Shown one piece after another: positions 35,801 through 47,154 of a DNA stretch of 64,000 bases (its first letter is position 1; each line of letters starts with the position of its first letter). Both the position numbers and the translations under genes were made by a program. The stretch is from Liolophura sinensis (taxonomy: Eukaryota > Mollusca > Polyplacophora > Chitonida > Chitonidae): positions 20,472,017 through 20,536,016 of the forward strand of contig NC_088307.1 of the NCBI RefSeq assembly GCF_032854445.1, in the 5' to 3' direction. The notes under the pieces are model-generated. The model was not told the origin of the DNA. It was given only the letters and a program-made list of their open reading frames with translations, and did no database searches.

Positions 35801-37290
35801 TAGTGTTTTACGCTGTTCTCAAGAATATTTCACTTATACGACGGCGGCCAGCATTATAGAGGGAGGAAACCCACTATCTTTTTATAACTTGAAACAATAT
35901 AATGCTTCCTATATATGTTATGTTATGCTTATTTGATAGATATCCCAAAATACAGAACATATTACGTGTGTAGTACTCAGAGCCCAGCTTCACAGAGATG
36001 TCGTATGTAAATGATAATCGCACATATAGGACAATGGTAAGGTAACAGTGACGTACAAAATATCATACGACAAATGTACTATAAAAAATGTCGTACGCCG
36101 CTTTGTGAAACTGGGGCCCTGACCCTTAATGGTTTGAGTTAATCCCAGAAACCACCTAAATTTCTTTGATTTATATTTCAATGTAATATCATAAGCCTTT
36201 GCATTACAGGTTGACCTTCGCATCTCACCTTGAACTTCTTATCACGTGATTGGGGGCACAGTCGATTGGGATTGTGAGTCATAAGTACTCTCGGAGACGG
36301 GAGATCAGCAAACCGCTGGATGTTGTCCTCCTCCGGTTTGACTGGATGTAGCTCCAACCAATGAATACGCTCCCCAATCTTCTTTTGGTTTGCTTTCTCT
36401 TGGTCTCCTCCAATCAGAATCATGTAAATAATTTCGCCCAACCAATGGTTACCTAGATGAGAAAAAAATGATCTTCGTAACTGTACAGATAACCCAAATG
36501 ATTTATTCACACAAAAATACGTGTAATGGGTCAGAGACGGGGTGTACTCGCAGGTTCAGCAGGATGAAACGCTGGACATATCAGCGTTTGCAACATATCA
36601 CAGTGCCACTTCCCATCTTTGTGATATCGTCTTTAAATACCACACCTTTAACATCTTGCCTCTCAGAAACGACTCATCAGAACCAGCGGCGCGGATCAGT
36701 GGTTTTAAACAGGGAATTTCTAAGTACCTCACTCACTAAAATAGTGAGGCCCCGATAACAAGAAATGGCAGACGGCGCCCGTTGGGCTGCTGGCGCAGTC
36801 ATACGTTACTTGTCTGGTATCGAAAAGAACATATACCTCAAATAAGAGTTTCTTCAGTACTTAGCCAAACGTCAGTGTTTTATTCCTAATAGTCCGGTTT
36901 CCTTCACCCATAAAACTTACCACTACTGCATAACTGAAACATCCATTAACCTGCTGTTCAACAACAATCAAGTAAATTAATATGTCCCGCATGCCGACAC
37001 CTAGCCATGGAATCCTTTGCCATGAACCTGGTCACGAAATATTTCCTATGTGTCTGATTCGTGGTCCACGGGAGAGAAAACTTGACTGGAATAGAATAGA
37101 ATAAAATAAAATAAAAATGTGTACAACCTGACTTGGGATATCCACTCAGAAGGACGTCATCGTTTCTCATAACAAAGTTCTCCTGTGGAAACATGCTGCC
37201 ATGCCACGGTATGCCGTCCACCGTGTGGAGACCAGGGATACAGCGCCGATAGTGGGCCAAAACGTCCGCGGATAAGGGAGGCAACTCCAT
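32805..37290 (-). CDS. Cytosolic-type sulfotransferase, 296 aa, complete six-exon gene
   Basis: Exons on the minus strand are 37290-37128, 36452-36229, 35058-34932, 34150-34056, 33490-33319 and 32914-32805, all GT-AG, totalling 297 codons with the stop; this matches the usual length of about 290-300 aa. It should transfer sulfate from PAPS to a hydroxyl or amine acceptor. Visible motifs are the 5'-phosphosulfate loop YPKSGNHW (51-58; most relatives have PKSGTTW or PKSGTHW), the catalytic His114 in MTHNP, the 3'-phosphate contacts R135 and S143 in LRSPKDIAVSFYKF, the C-terminal PAPS motif RKGIVGDWKNYFT (259-271), and a dimerisation KTVE-type motif KNYFTVAQNE (267-276). No signal peptide or membrane segment is present. 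The substrate cannot be told. It lies between genes A and B on the minus strand; introns hold SINE and MITE copies. I see no polyadenylation signal close to the stop. Confidence 0.92.
32940..33175. repeat. Irregular tandem repeat in sulfotransferase intron 5
   Basis: About 29 bp units around ACACCAATGTGGCTCAAA, variable in length. Confidence 0.65.
33220..33290 (-). mobile_element. SINE family 2 fragment
   Basis: GTGTGACGACGAGGAGTCG matches the tail region of the copy at 8040-8346. Confidence 0.45.
34495..34608 (+). mobile_element. SINE family 1, degraded 3' part
   Basis: AAGTGAAGCATTCTTGACTA followed by an A-rich CAAATCAAATAAA tail; in sulfotransferase intron 3. Confidence 0.5.
34862..34901. 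repeat. G-rich tract
   Basis: GAGAGTGGTGGGTGGGTGGG followed by a run of about 20 G; a G-quadruplex-prone stretch in sulfotransferase intron 3. Confidence 0.8.
35438..35797 (+). mobile_element. SINE family 2, full length
   Basis: Best preserved copy: A box TAGCACAGTTGGTAGAGC, B-box region GGTCAATCCTGGTTCGG, middle and tail as in the 31003 copy. In sulfotransferase intron 2. Confidence 0.85.
35798..35873 (-). mobile_element. SINE family 1, 3' fragment
   Basis: 3' domain and the start of the body, abutting the end of the SINE family 2 copy. Confidence 0.75.
35980..36120. mobile_element. Palindromic MITE, family B
   Basis: Ends AGCCCAGCTTCACA and TTTGTGAAACTGGGGCCC; opposite orientation to the 21542 copy. 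In sulfotransferase intron 2. Confidence 0.7.
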
Positions 37291-37504
37291 GCTGTATCAA
37301 GTCCTACAATGTGTTAAAAATGATATCATATAAAACACAAAGCTTAACCTCCATTCTACCAATTTATTTTACATATAAATAGTACCACATGAGGTCAGTT
37401 TGGAATTTCTTCTTATTTGTTTTTCTTTTGGTCTGTAAATTTTGTTGATTAATAGACAAAATATTGACGGCAAAACACATCTCCAACTATTGATAGTTGT
37501 AGTA

Positions 37505-37558
37505 ATATAGGTAAAATTCTTCAGTACGACGTAAACCACCAGTCAAATAAATAAATAA
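37505..37558 (+). mobile_element. SINE family 1, tail fragment
   Basis: ATTCTTCAGTACGACGTAAA and an (AAAT)n tail. Confidence 0.5.
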
Positions 37559-37588
37559 TATACGTACATGCAAATGCACAAGTAAATA

Positions 37589-37833
37589 GTGAGTGAGTGC
37601 TTGGGGTTTGTCGTACATAACAATTTTTCAGTCATATGATGACGAAGGAATCCTTAAAGTGTATGTAAAGTGCCTCTTTGTTACAGGGCGGATTTCCACC
37701 ACTCTTTTATCTTATGCTGCTTCACTGAGACGCCTTCTTTTAAGAGGGAAGAGGACTCTACCCAGGATTGAAACTGGATCTTCCGCTCCCGAAGCGGACA
37801 CGCTCTACCGACTGTGCTATCGGTGTCGGTGAC
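37589..37833 (-). mobile_element. SINE family 2, internal deletion
   Basis: Tail complement (GCTTGGGGTTTGTCGTACAT), GGATTTCCACCACTCTTTTA and head (CTCTACCGACTGTGCTATCG), with the middle missing. Confidence 0.78.
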
Positions 37834-38026
37834 AAGTAAACACAAACTGTTAGTAAATTTGTACCTTTTTTAAGTGTCCACAGTAGCCAAGGAAATTGTT
37901 TTTAAAACGGTAATTTTCATGTATCTCTTTTTTTCCCTACCCTTCGCAACATAACATAAATGTGTAAAACTTTCAAAAATTCTCCACAGTTATCACTAAA
38001 AATCATGAATCTGTTGGTTTGTATTT

Positions 38027-38132
38027 AGTTATTTATTTGACGGGGGGAAACTGGGCAGAGCCCGGGGGAAACCAAACCCACCAGAATCCGCAGGTTGCTG
38101 GAAGACCTTCCCGCGTACAATCGAGGACGCCG
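38027..38132 (-). mobile_element. SINE family 1, internally deleted
   Basis: The tail joins directly to the body (GGGGGAAACTGGGCAGAGCC), so the 3' domain is lost. Confidence 0.65.
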
Positions 38133-40289
38133 GGACCACCTGTTTGAGGTTTTTGTTACTAATATATTAATCTTTGTGATCACAGGGCCCGGTTGTCCCG
38201 GTTTTGAGACTTAACAACGGCTTTAAGTTTAAGCCAAGTCTTCAATTTTTTACTAAGCCTTAAAAAAATTGTGTAACACAATATTAAATATGAATTAAAC
38301 CTGCTGCTGTTATAATTTGACTTTGCAGAACTACAGTGGCTGCTAAGTTTGACTAAAAATTTAAATATAAAATGTGACTTAAATGAGAAGAAAATTTAAA
38401 TATCAATCAAATACCATTGAAAAGAGTATGCATTTCCTCGCAGTTGCATGCCATAAAAATTCTAATATGTACCTCAAGTTGATCAATTATAAATAAAGTC
38501 AGCGCCAAAATCCGCTGTGGGCGACTCCATTTTGCCTAAGAACTAGTCCTGAAGTCTTCTGTGCTAGGAGGAGAACTGCCGTCGGAAACCGCCGAAGTGC
38601 AGTTGGTACATTTCCGGTAGAACTCTTCTTCCCAGAGGGCAGCGAACAGTACAGTTCGTTTTCAGTTTGACGATCGGGAAACCGGAATGTTGGACGTAGG
38701 TTCCGAGTTCACACGAACAAGCCGGCAGTTTTAACGACTCTCACTGGTTGAGAGGCAACACACCCCCTGCATAAATTACAGGGTTTTAAAGATGGGGGAC
38801 GCGATGGACTCAGCGATTTATGCCAGATTGCCGTTTCAGGCTTTACGGGTATGGCGAGGAAATATCGCAAAATGATGCAGCAGGCACTACCAGATAGAGA
38901 AAAAATGTGCTCTTTTCAGCCTATAGTGTCATGCTTTTAAGTTTTCTTCTCCTCCTTTAATACCAGTATTAACTAATATAATTCGAAACAACTGGGCCCG
39001 GATGATTCACTGAACAGCATGTTATATGCATCTGGCGATATTAATTACTAGCCTAGCTTAAGTAAGACACTTGCTGGTACTTTTCCAATGTCATTTTGGT
39101 TTCTGAGATTAACAAATAAATTATATAAAGCTTATATAAACACAGAAATGCCTACAACCTGAACTCTATTGCGTCACTGATATCCGTGTTGCATATGAAA
39201 TACATCCGCTGGAGTCTTTTGGACCCTAGATAGCGAGATAAAGGTTACGATGTAGCCAAAATTCATTGATGGTACATGCCCCGACTTGTGCCGTTGTGAA
39301 AGCCGATAGAGGCGAAAGAGCGACACAATGAAATAACGAGGCAAAGTACGAGGCAAAACTACGAAAGGACACCACAAATGTACAACAGATCGAGGAGAAA
39401 GTATAAAAGGGCGAGGTGACCTCGTTGTTTGCTTCGCACTTTTGTCCCCGATATTTTTATTTCGTCCTTTCGTAGTTTTCTCTCGCACTTTGCCTTTGTT
39501 CTTTCCTTGTTTTGCCCTTTTGCCGTTGTTTTTTGTTTTGCGTTATTTTCTGGTTCAATAATCAGTAAAAGGAGGAAAGCAAGGATGGCCGATATCGACT
39601 TCGATAGTCCAGTGCTAGGGGCCGCGTAAATGCTTTCCAAACAGCACAAGCTACACGGGCCGATCGATAATTTACTACCTGATGATGATGATGTTTCATT
39701 ATTGAATGTTGCATTAACATGGCAAAGAATTAACTACTTGTACATGTATAAGATATCCGAGTTTCATACCACAGTACTAAGCTATGTACATGTTCCGTGG
39801 ACCACTGATTCCAACCCGTGGGATTCATAGTGCAGGACTGAAAGTGTTGACAAAATTTGCATGCTATATACAAACTAATGAAAGCACGCTAAACGCAATA
39901 CTAGTAGAATGACTAGAGACTACAGGAGGACGGGAGGTGGGGCGGAAGATGGACGGGAGGCCGGGGGAAGGACGGGAGGACGGGAGATGGACGGGAGATG
40001 GACGGGAGGCCGGGGAAGGACGGGAGGACGGGAGATGGACGGGAGATGGACGGACGGACCAACGGACAGTACATATCTAAGCAACACGAGCAAGAAAGTT
40101 CGTAAATATAATTTGCCAAAGATAAGTTCCTGGGTTACCCAGGGGCACTCCGGTTTTTGTACCTGTATACCTTCTATACCTCTACCTGTTTTCATATGAA
40201 TACGACTATATGCAGAAATTGCTTAAAAGTAATATCTTTAAAGCTCGATCCTTTTCATTTACCATCGATCTACTGGCGTTAAATAACCC
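38133..40289. other. Intergenic stretch with no clear gene
   Basis: Contains an imperfect inverted repeat (AAAACTACGAAAGGAC at 39355-39370 on the plus strand and near 39465-39480 on the minus strand). A short frame at 38791 (MGDAMDSAIYARLPFQALR) is too short to support. Confidence 0.4.
39925..40062. repeat. G-rich minisatellite
   Basis: Units of ACGGGAG and ATGGACGGGAG, purine-rich; quadruplex-prone. Confidence 0.8.
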
Positions 40290-40725
40290 CATATTGCTGA
40301 AGCGGTGAAGGAAATCTATCCGCCTTCATTGGATTTAAAGGAGACAACAGATAGTCCTGATGGTACATCTTATTTGGATCTATATGTGTAGACAAAGAAG
40401 GTCTCCTTTCACACTGCCTTTACAACAAAAGGGATAATTTCAATTTTTACATTGTAAATTATCCTTATTTGGATAGCAGTATACCAAAGGGTCATACGGT
40501 ACCAAAAAACATATGGCGTATACGTATCTCGCCTTGTAGCATTTGTCAAATCTTGCGTAAATTGTGATGATGTTGATCTGCATCACAAGTTGTTAGTTCA
40601 AAAATTAGTTTGTCAAGGATACTCCATCAAACGCCTTCATTCTAAGTTTCTCAAATTTTACAATAAGTATAACACTTTCCCTGGCAGGTATGGACAGAGC
40701 GTTCAGAATCTCTGGCCACATAAAC
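40290..40725 (+). mobile_element. Decayed retroelement fragment (reverse-transcriptase C-terminal region)
   Basis: Conceptual translation shows, in order, LKETTDSPDGTSYLDLYV, DNFNFYIVNYPYLDSS and HHKLLVQKLVCQGY then FLKFYNKYN. From memory, this order is found at the end of the polymerase of a retroelement group common in marine invertebrates. The class cannot be fixed without a search. It is a broken fossil with several breaks, and no complete ends are seen. Confidence 0.5.
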
Positions 40726-41428
40726 CACAAAGACGGCGCTGTTATCTTTATGTATATATCTATCGTGTATGGCGCTGTTTGCCGAGTGTAACCGTCTATC
40801 TTGTAGACAGCTTTTATAGAGACCAGCATGTCATGTATAACATCAAAGATGGCGCCTCTTGTAGTATGAAATCCTTACATATTAACGGGAAAGACGTGAT
40901 CGTCCGTTACTTTTGAATCACAATCTGTTCGGTTAAGGTCTGTAACGCTCGTCATTTTCGAACTGTATCTAATACCGCTTAACCTGGGGCTAGGGGCTAG
41001 GGGCCGTAAAGGCAGCCATTTTCAATACATCTGCATGATGCCTTTATGAACAGTTGCAATCAAAGCGCGACTGAGACACCTTGTTTAATTGACATTTGAC
41101 CTGGAACTCATTCATGGACTACGAATTTGAACTTTGGTGTGGAATTCATGCCTGGAATAGCCACTGTCTGCCCGGCATCAGTGAAAACTGATGACCGCTT
41201 TTCTCTTGTGTGTTACCGGCTTTATTCCCTATTTGTATAATTTCTTAGATACCTTTTTCTTTGGAATCTAGTGTTAAAAATTGTTTTGGAAATGGATCTT
41301 ACCATCATCGACTTAGAACGCCCTTTACGGACTACGAATGGTATACGAATGTCGGACATGACGCTTATATCTTCAACCCATGAAAATGACCGTCCGTCTC
41401 TGTGAAACATCAGTCTTGAGTATATGAT

Positions 41429-41590
41429 TTATTAATTTATTGGTGTTAAACGCTGTATTCAAGAATATTTCACTTATATAACGGCGGCCAGCATTATGGT
41501 GGGAGGAAACCGGGCAGAACCCAGGGGAAACCCACGACAATCCGCAGGTTATTGAAAGACCTTCCCACGCACTACCAGAGGGGAAGACAG
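41429..41590 (-). mobile_element. SINE family 1, head missing
   Basis: 3' domain and body. Its body forms the start of the segmental duplication that follows. Confidence 0.82.
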
Positions 41591-43190
41591 TCTTGAGTGT
41601 ATGTCTTTAAACCAAAATGAAATGAAAAAAAAAGATGAAACATAATCAAAATAACAAGGCTACGTGAATATTAAGCTGAATGTAGGCTGTCAAATGAAGT
41701 ACATGAAACTCTGTTATATGAGAAAACAAGCGAACCTGTCATCGGGCCTGTTCATGTGTCTACTTTTATTTCTCGCTCCACTCGTCACATTGCGAAAAAA
41801 AAATTAAACCGGTTGTGATAAAAACCTGTTCATTGTTGTAGACCTAAATAAAGTTTAAACGAAATCATATACGCGCAGCATGTGGCAAAATGCAGAACTA
41901 CACAGGTTGATTAATTACTCTCCCGATTTTTGTTCATGGAGCGATTTTAGTATCACCATGTAAGGCAAAGTTGTCTCCCCTGGATCAACGCTTATAGTTC
42001 CACCTTTACGACGGCTGCAGTTCATAACTACTTAGCCATGACCACATGGGCAGTGTACGCGTTCGCGGTAATGATATTTCAAAATAAACACACCTGTTAA
42101 CTGAGATTTGGGCCTGACTGCATGTAGTCTGAATAAAACTTACCCGCCTCACGTTTTCGATGTTCCTATGGCAGTAGCTCGTTTCTTACTTGGCCTGATT
42201 TGTTGTACCGGTCGGTGTTAAGAAAGGTGCACACCTGCTAATGTCTCTCGACAATCTCCGGAGAAAAGTTCCGGAAATCACCCTCAGCCCATGCAGCCGT
42301 TATTCCGGTGGGAGGAAACGGGGCACAGGGTAACCCACGACAATCCGCAGCTTGCTGAAAGGCCTTCCCGCGTACGGCCGGACAGGAAGCCAGTCTTTGA
42401 GTATATAGCTTTAAACAAAATGAAATAGATTAAATATAATCAAATAACAGGGCCTACGTGAATATTAATAATTAAGCTGAATGTAGGCTGTCAAATAAAG
42501 TATGTAACTCTGTTATGTGAGAAATCACGCCAACCTGTTATCAGGCCTGTTCATGTGTCTACTTTTAATTTAGGTCCATTCGTCACATTGCGAAAAAAAT
42601 TAAACCCACTTTGATGGGACCTTTAACAACATTTATCTACGATAGTATTGTTTAAAAGATTGTTGAAAAAGTTGGTCAAAGAATTATACCTGTGTCAACT
42701 TACAATTCATAAATATGCAATAATGGTGGTGAGCAAAACCTGTTAATTGCTCAAGTCCTACACTAAGTTTAAACGAGATCAGCTACGTGCAGTATGTGGC
42801 AAAATGAAGAACTACACCGGTTGATTAAATACTCTCCCAATGATTGTTCAAGGAGCAATTTTAGGCTCACCATGTTAGGCAAATTATCTCCCCTGGATTA
42901 ACGCTTATAGTTCCACCTTTACGACGGCTGCAGTTCATAACTACTAAGCCATGACCACATGGGCAGTGTACGTGTTCACGGTAATGATATTTCAAAATGA
43001 ACACGGCTGTTTACTGAGATTTGGGCCTAACTGCATGTAGTCTGAATAAAACTTACCCGCCTCACGCTTTCGATGTTCCTATGGCAGTAGCTCGTTTCTT
43101 ACTTGGCCTGATTTGTTGCGTTACGAAAGGTGCACTCTGCTAATGTCTCTCGACAATCTCCGGAGAAAAGTTCCGGAAATCACCGACTCA
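41490..43190. repeat. Tandem segmental duplication, two copies of about 0.8-0.9 kb
   Basis: Copy 1 is about 41490-42288 and copy 2 about 42296-43190. Both run from a SINE body through TTTAAAC, TTAAGCTGAATGTAGGCTGT, CACATTGCGAAAAAA and CCACCTTTACGACGGCTGCA to TCTCTCGACAATCTCCGGAG. Copy 2 has about 120 bp extra at 42611-42733. Confidence 0.85.
42296..42395 (-). mobile_element. SINE family 1, body fragment
   Basis: Duplicated counterpart of the SINE at 41429-41590, at the head of copy 2. Confidence 0.75.
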
Positions 43191-43370
43191 GCCCATACGA
43201 TAGATTTTAGGCTGATTCATACAGTAGTTTCGAGCACCTGGGCTGCTGGCAGGGAGCAGGAGGTGATAAATAGCATGGATCTAAATAGGCGAAATGATGA
43301 TTTTTTTTCCCTAAATGTCTACAGAACATTTAAACTGTCATATTTAAAGGCTAAACACATTCAGATTACT

Positions 43371-43617
43371 TTTCCAGATAGAATTTTTTACCTAAAAGCT
43401 TGTCCGCCTATTTATTACCTGAAATACTAGAATGACCTGGGACCCACTCAAAACAGATTTCCACACCTTGGTAGAATAAACAGGTACATAAATGAAGTAT
43501 ATCAAAAATGATTGGAGTGCCTTTCATTGGCGTAAAACTCTGTAAAGCAGGTATCGCACTTAAAGAATCCGTGAAGATAACGGCTCTTGCTGGCTTCAGA
43601 CCTGGTAAAAAAAGCAA
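43371..43617 (-). pseudogene. LINE fragment: RNase H domain
   Basis: The minus-strand peptide ARAVIFTDSLSAIPALQSF, then FEWVPGHSSISGNK, fits the RNase H domain at the end of the second ORF in I/Jockey-type non-LTR elements (catalytic Asp in FTDS, conserved WVPGH). The frame meets a stop right after GNK; beyond it the same frame reads ADKLLGKKF, as in the usual GNERADKLAK. About 250 bp of a dead LINE, with no other parts adjacent. Confidence 0.7.
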
Positions 43618-43668
43618 AAAACACAGAATCCCAGTAATTCAGCGGTAAATACCGATACTGCATCCGTA

Positions 43669-43723
43669 AGTCTAAACGCCTTACCATGTTGAATTTCTGG
43701 GACCATGGTAAGGCGTTTAGACT
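43669..43723. repeat. Perfect 20-bp inverted repeat with 15-nt loop
   Basis: Left arm AGTCTAAACGCCTTACCATG (43669-43688); right arm 43704-43723 is its exact reverse complement. Confidence 0.95.
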
Positions 43724-44199
43724 AAAAGCTATTTTTTTCATTTTTTATGCTACAACCGTCTTCGGTGCCTATGTCAAGTGCGTTAAATTCGCTTTGTTTT
43801 CACCCCCATTACTTTAATCACGTGACCATTGAGTGTGCTTATGATTGGTTCAGAGCAGGTGTGATATCAAAACTACAAAACTATAAATAGACAGTGATTA
43901 GCGATTGATCAATCTGAAACGCTCTGCTACGGCCTAGACAAATGCAAAGCAACATAAAAGTTATGCGTAAATAGTGGCCTATTTCCCTAACGGTCAGCTT
44001 CTGTATTGGCCTATTGTCACATGTACCCCCAACCCCTCTACTTCTACCGATGCGCAAGAAAGGACTGACTTCGCTGGTCAAATGAACTTAGTATTTATTT
44101 CAATACCGCCATGAAACTAAACTTGACTTCACAAAAAAAATACTCAAACACAATTGTTATAGAATACCATATCATTTATATGACACACGAATGTACATT

Positions 44200-44620
44200 A
44201 CCGAGGCCTGATGTATGTATGCTTGGGGTTTAACGTCGTAGCGAGGCCTGAAGTATGTATGTTTGGGGTTTAACGTCGTAGCGAGGCCTGAAGTATGTAT
44301 GCTTGGGGTTTAACGTCGTAGCGAGGCCTGAAGTATGTATGTTTGGGATTTAACGTCGTAGTGAGGCCTGATGTATGTATGCTTGGGGTTTAACGTCGTA
44401 GAGAGGCCTGAAGTATGTATGCTTGGGGTTTAATGTCGTAGCGAGGCCTGAAGTATGTATGCTCAGGGTTTAACGTCGTAGCGAGGCCTGAAGTATGTAT
44501 GCTTGGGGTTGAATGTCGCAGTGAGGCCTGAAGTATGTATGCTTGGGGTTGAATGTCGTAGGGAGGCCTGAAGTATGAAAGATTGGGGTTTAACGTCGTA
44601 GCGAGGTTGGAAGTAAAATA
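44200..44620. repeat. Minisatellite, 40 bp unit
   Basis: About 10 units of GAGGCCTGAAGTATGTATGC followed by TTGGGGTTTAACGTCGTAGC. The second half matches the 3' end of SINE family 2. Confidence 0.9.
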
Positions 44621-44919
44621 ATAAACAATGCTGACGTCACTCAAAACTCGTAGTAGGACGAACACGTGCTGTGTAACCACATTACTTCCTCGCTGATATT
44701 ACTACTTTCAGGTACAGGGTAAGAGAAAAGATACAGTTTATGTCCCCTTTGACATGGATTATATTTGACACAAAGCTAAACCAGATCAATTGGATCTAAA
44801 TTCAATCCGATGGCGATGTTGCTTAGGAAACTAGAAAATAAAAGTACGACAAACGTTTATAAATTGCCAAAGGTAGGTGCTTTAGCTTGGCCATTCTGGT
44901 TTCTAACTTTGTGTTGGTA

Positions 44920-46235
44920 GACACAGCCAGGGAATTCCACATCGTGTGGTAGACTCAGACAGAGTTGACTATCGTGCTGGTATACACAGTTAGAGTTCAC
45001 CTTCGTGCTGGTAGACACAGACAGTCAGATTTCACCTTCGTGTTGGCAGAAACAGACAAGGAGTTCACCATCGTGCTGGTAGACACAGACAGGGAGTTCA
45101 CCATCGCGTTGGTGGACACAAACAGGGAGCTCACCATCGTATTGGTAGAATCAGACAGAGTTTTCAGCATCGTTTTGGTAGACCCAGACAGGGAGTTCAC
45201 CATTGTGTTGGTAGACACAGAGAGGGAGTTCACCATCGTGATGGTAGACACAGACAGGGAGTTCACCATCGTATTGGTAGACAGAGAGAGTTCACCATCG
45301 TTTGGTAGACACAGACCATTGTGTTGGTAGACACAGACAGTGAGTTCACCATCGTATTGGTAGACAGAGAGAGTTCACCATCGTGTTGGTCGACACAGAC
45401 AGTCAGATTTCACCATCGTGTTAGTAGACACAGACAGAGAGTTCACCATCGTGTTGGTAGACACTGGCAGACAGTTCACCATTGAGTTGGTAGACACAGG
45501 CAGGGAGTTCACCATTGTGTTGGCAGACACAGACAGGTGTTCACATCGTGTTGGTAGACACAGACAGGGAGTTCACCATCGTGATGGTAGAATCAGACAG
45601 AGAGTTCACCATCGTGATGGTAGACACAGAGAGAGAATTCACCATCGTGTTGATAGACACAGACAGGAAGTTCTCCATCTTGTTGGTCTACATAGACATT
45701 GGGTAGAATCAGACAGAGAGTTCACCATCGTGTTGGTGGACAAAGAGGGAGAGTTCACCATCGTGTTGGTAGACACAGACGGGGAGTTCACCATCGTGTT
45801 GGTAGATACAAACAGGGAGTTCGCCATCATATTGTTGATCCAAGCACGAGCTCACCATCGTGTTAGTAGATACAGGCAGGGAGTTCAACATCGTGATAGT
45901 AGACTCAGACAGGGAGTTCACTATTGAGTTGGTAGACACAGACAGGGAGTTCACCATTGTGTTGGTGGACACAAAGAGGGAGTTCACCATCGTGCTAGTA
46001 GACACAGACAGGGAGTTCACATCGTGTTGGTAGACACAGACAGGAGTTCACCATCGTCTTGGTAGTCATGGGCAGGAGAGTTCCACATCGTGCTGGTAGA
46101 CACAGGTAGAGTTGTTTATCGGGCTGGTATACACAGGCAGGAGTACACCATCGTGCTGGTAGACACAGACAGAGAGTTAATCATCGTGTTGAAAGATACA
46201 GAGAGGATCTTACCATCGTGTTGGTAGACACATGA
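44920..46235. repeat. Minisatellite, 33 bp unit
   Basis: About 40 units of GGTAGACACAGACAGGGAGT followed by TCACCATCGTGTT. Because 33 is a multiple of 3, both strands have long frames (DTDREFTIVLV and MVNSLSVSTNT). Frame changes, stops and lack of splice context argue against coding. Confidence 0.92.
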
Positions 46236-46528
46236 GATTGCTAAATGTGACAAAATGCTATGATCCACCTCCAGAATCAAGAACTTTTTAAACGATCCTT
46301 CATCACCGATAGGACAGAAATGCAGAGGATAACTGTAACCTTGTATGTAGTAATTATGTGTACACAATTTAGTTTCGTAGGCTTGACTCTGTGTAATTTG
46401 AGGGAGTGTGCTATGTTTGTTCTCCTATCATGTTACTGATATTTGAGCAATGAAATAATTTCACTCTATAGGTTACACTCACATTGCTTTGTACACTTAA
46501 TAACTACATAGCTAAACCTTGAGTGCAT

Positions 46529-46653
46529 GCATTTATTTATTTATTTAATTGGTGTTTTACGCTGTTCTCAAGAATATTTCATTTAAACCATGGAGGCCAG
46601 CGGTATTGTGGAGGAAGCCTAACAGAGCTCGGGGGAAACCGACGACAATCCCG
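46529..46653 (-). mobile_element. SINE family 1, 3' part
   Basis: Tail, 3' domain and part of the body, diverged. Confidence 0.75.
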
Positions 46654-46665
46654 CTCGTTTACACG

Positions 46666-46816
46666 CATTTATTTATTTATTTATCTATTTGATTGGTGAT
46701 TTACGCCGTACTCAAGAATATTTCACTTATACAACGGCGGCCAGCATTATGGTGGCAGGAAACCGGGCAGAGCCCGGGGGAAACCCACGACCATCCGCAG
46801 GTTGATGGCAGACCAA
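46666..46816 (-). mobile_element. SINE family 1, head missing
   Basis: Well preserved 3' domain and body, same orientation as its neighbour, about 340 bp upstream of gene B. Confidence 0.85.
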
Positions 46817-47154
46817 TGTTCAACATAGTGGCCACATTTCGAAAACTTCTTTGCAGTCCTTTGGGAAAAAGTTTAATCATCTGACTTCAGCATGCAGCCT
46901 GGGAGAGGTTCCACCTGTTTTGTAGCTTAGATAGATAGTAGGTCTCTTTAACCCAGTGCACTACCAATCACCGTTCGCTGTTCCTCAGCCGCAGCTGAAA
47001 GATAAGAAACTATTATCTTAACAAGGAAGAAAAAACACAGATAAAAATTAGGCACAAATTAAAGGCTTGGCCACACTACGGAGTTTTACACGGCATATAC
47101 ACCGAAGCATCGTGCATAGCAGTCAGGCAGTTGATTAAGCGAACAAAATCAAAG

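Noticed and set aside
38791-38850. Short frame MGDAMDSAIYARLPFQALR with a good start context
   Set aside because: Too short, with no partner exon or family match.
44965-45927. Long frames reading DTDREFTIVLV repeats (and MVNSLSVSTNT on the other strand)
   Set aside because: They follow from a 33-bp tandem unit, exist on both strands, and have no start, splice or domain support.
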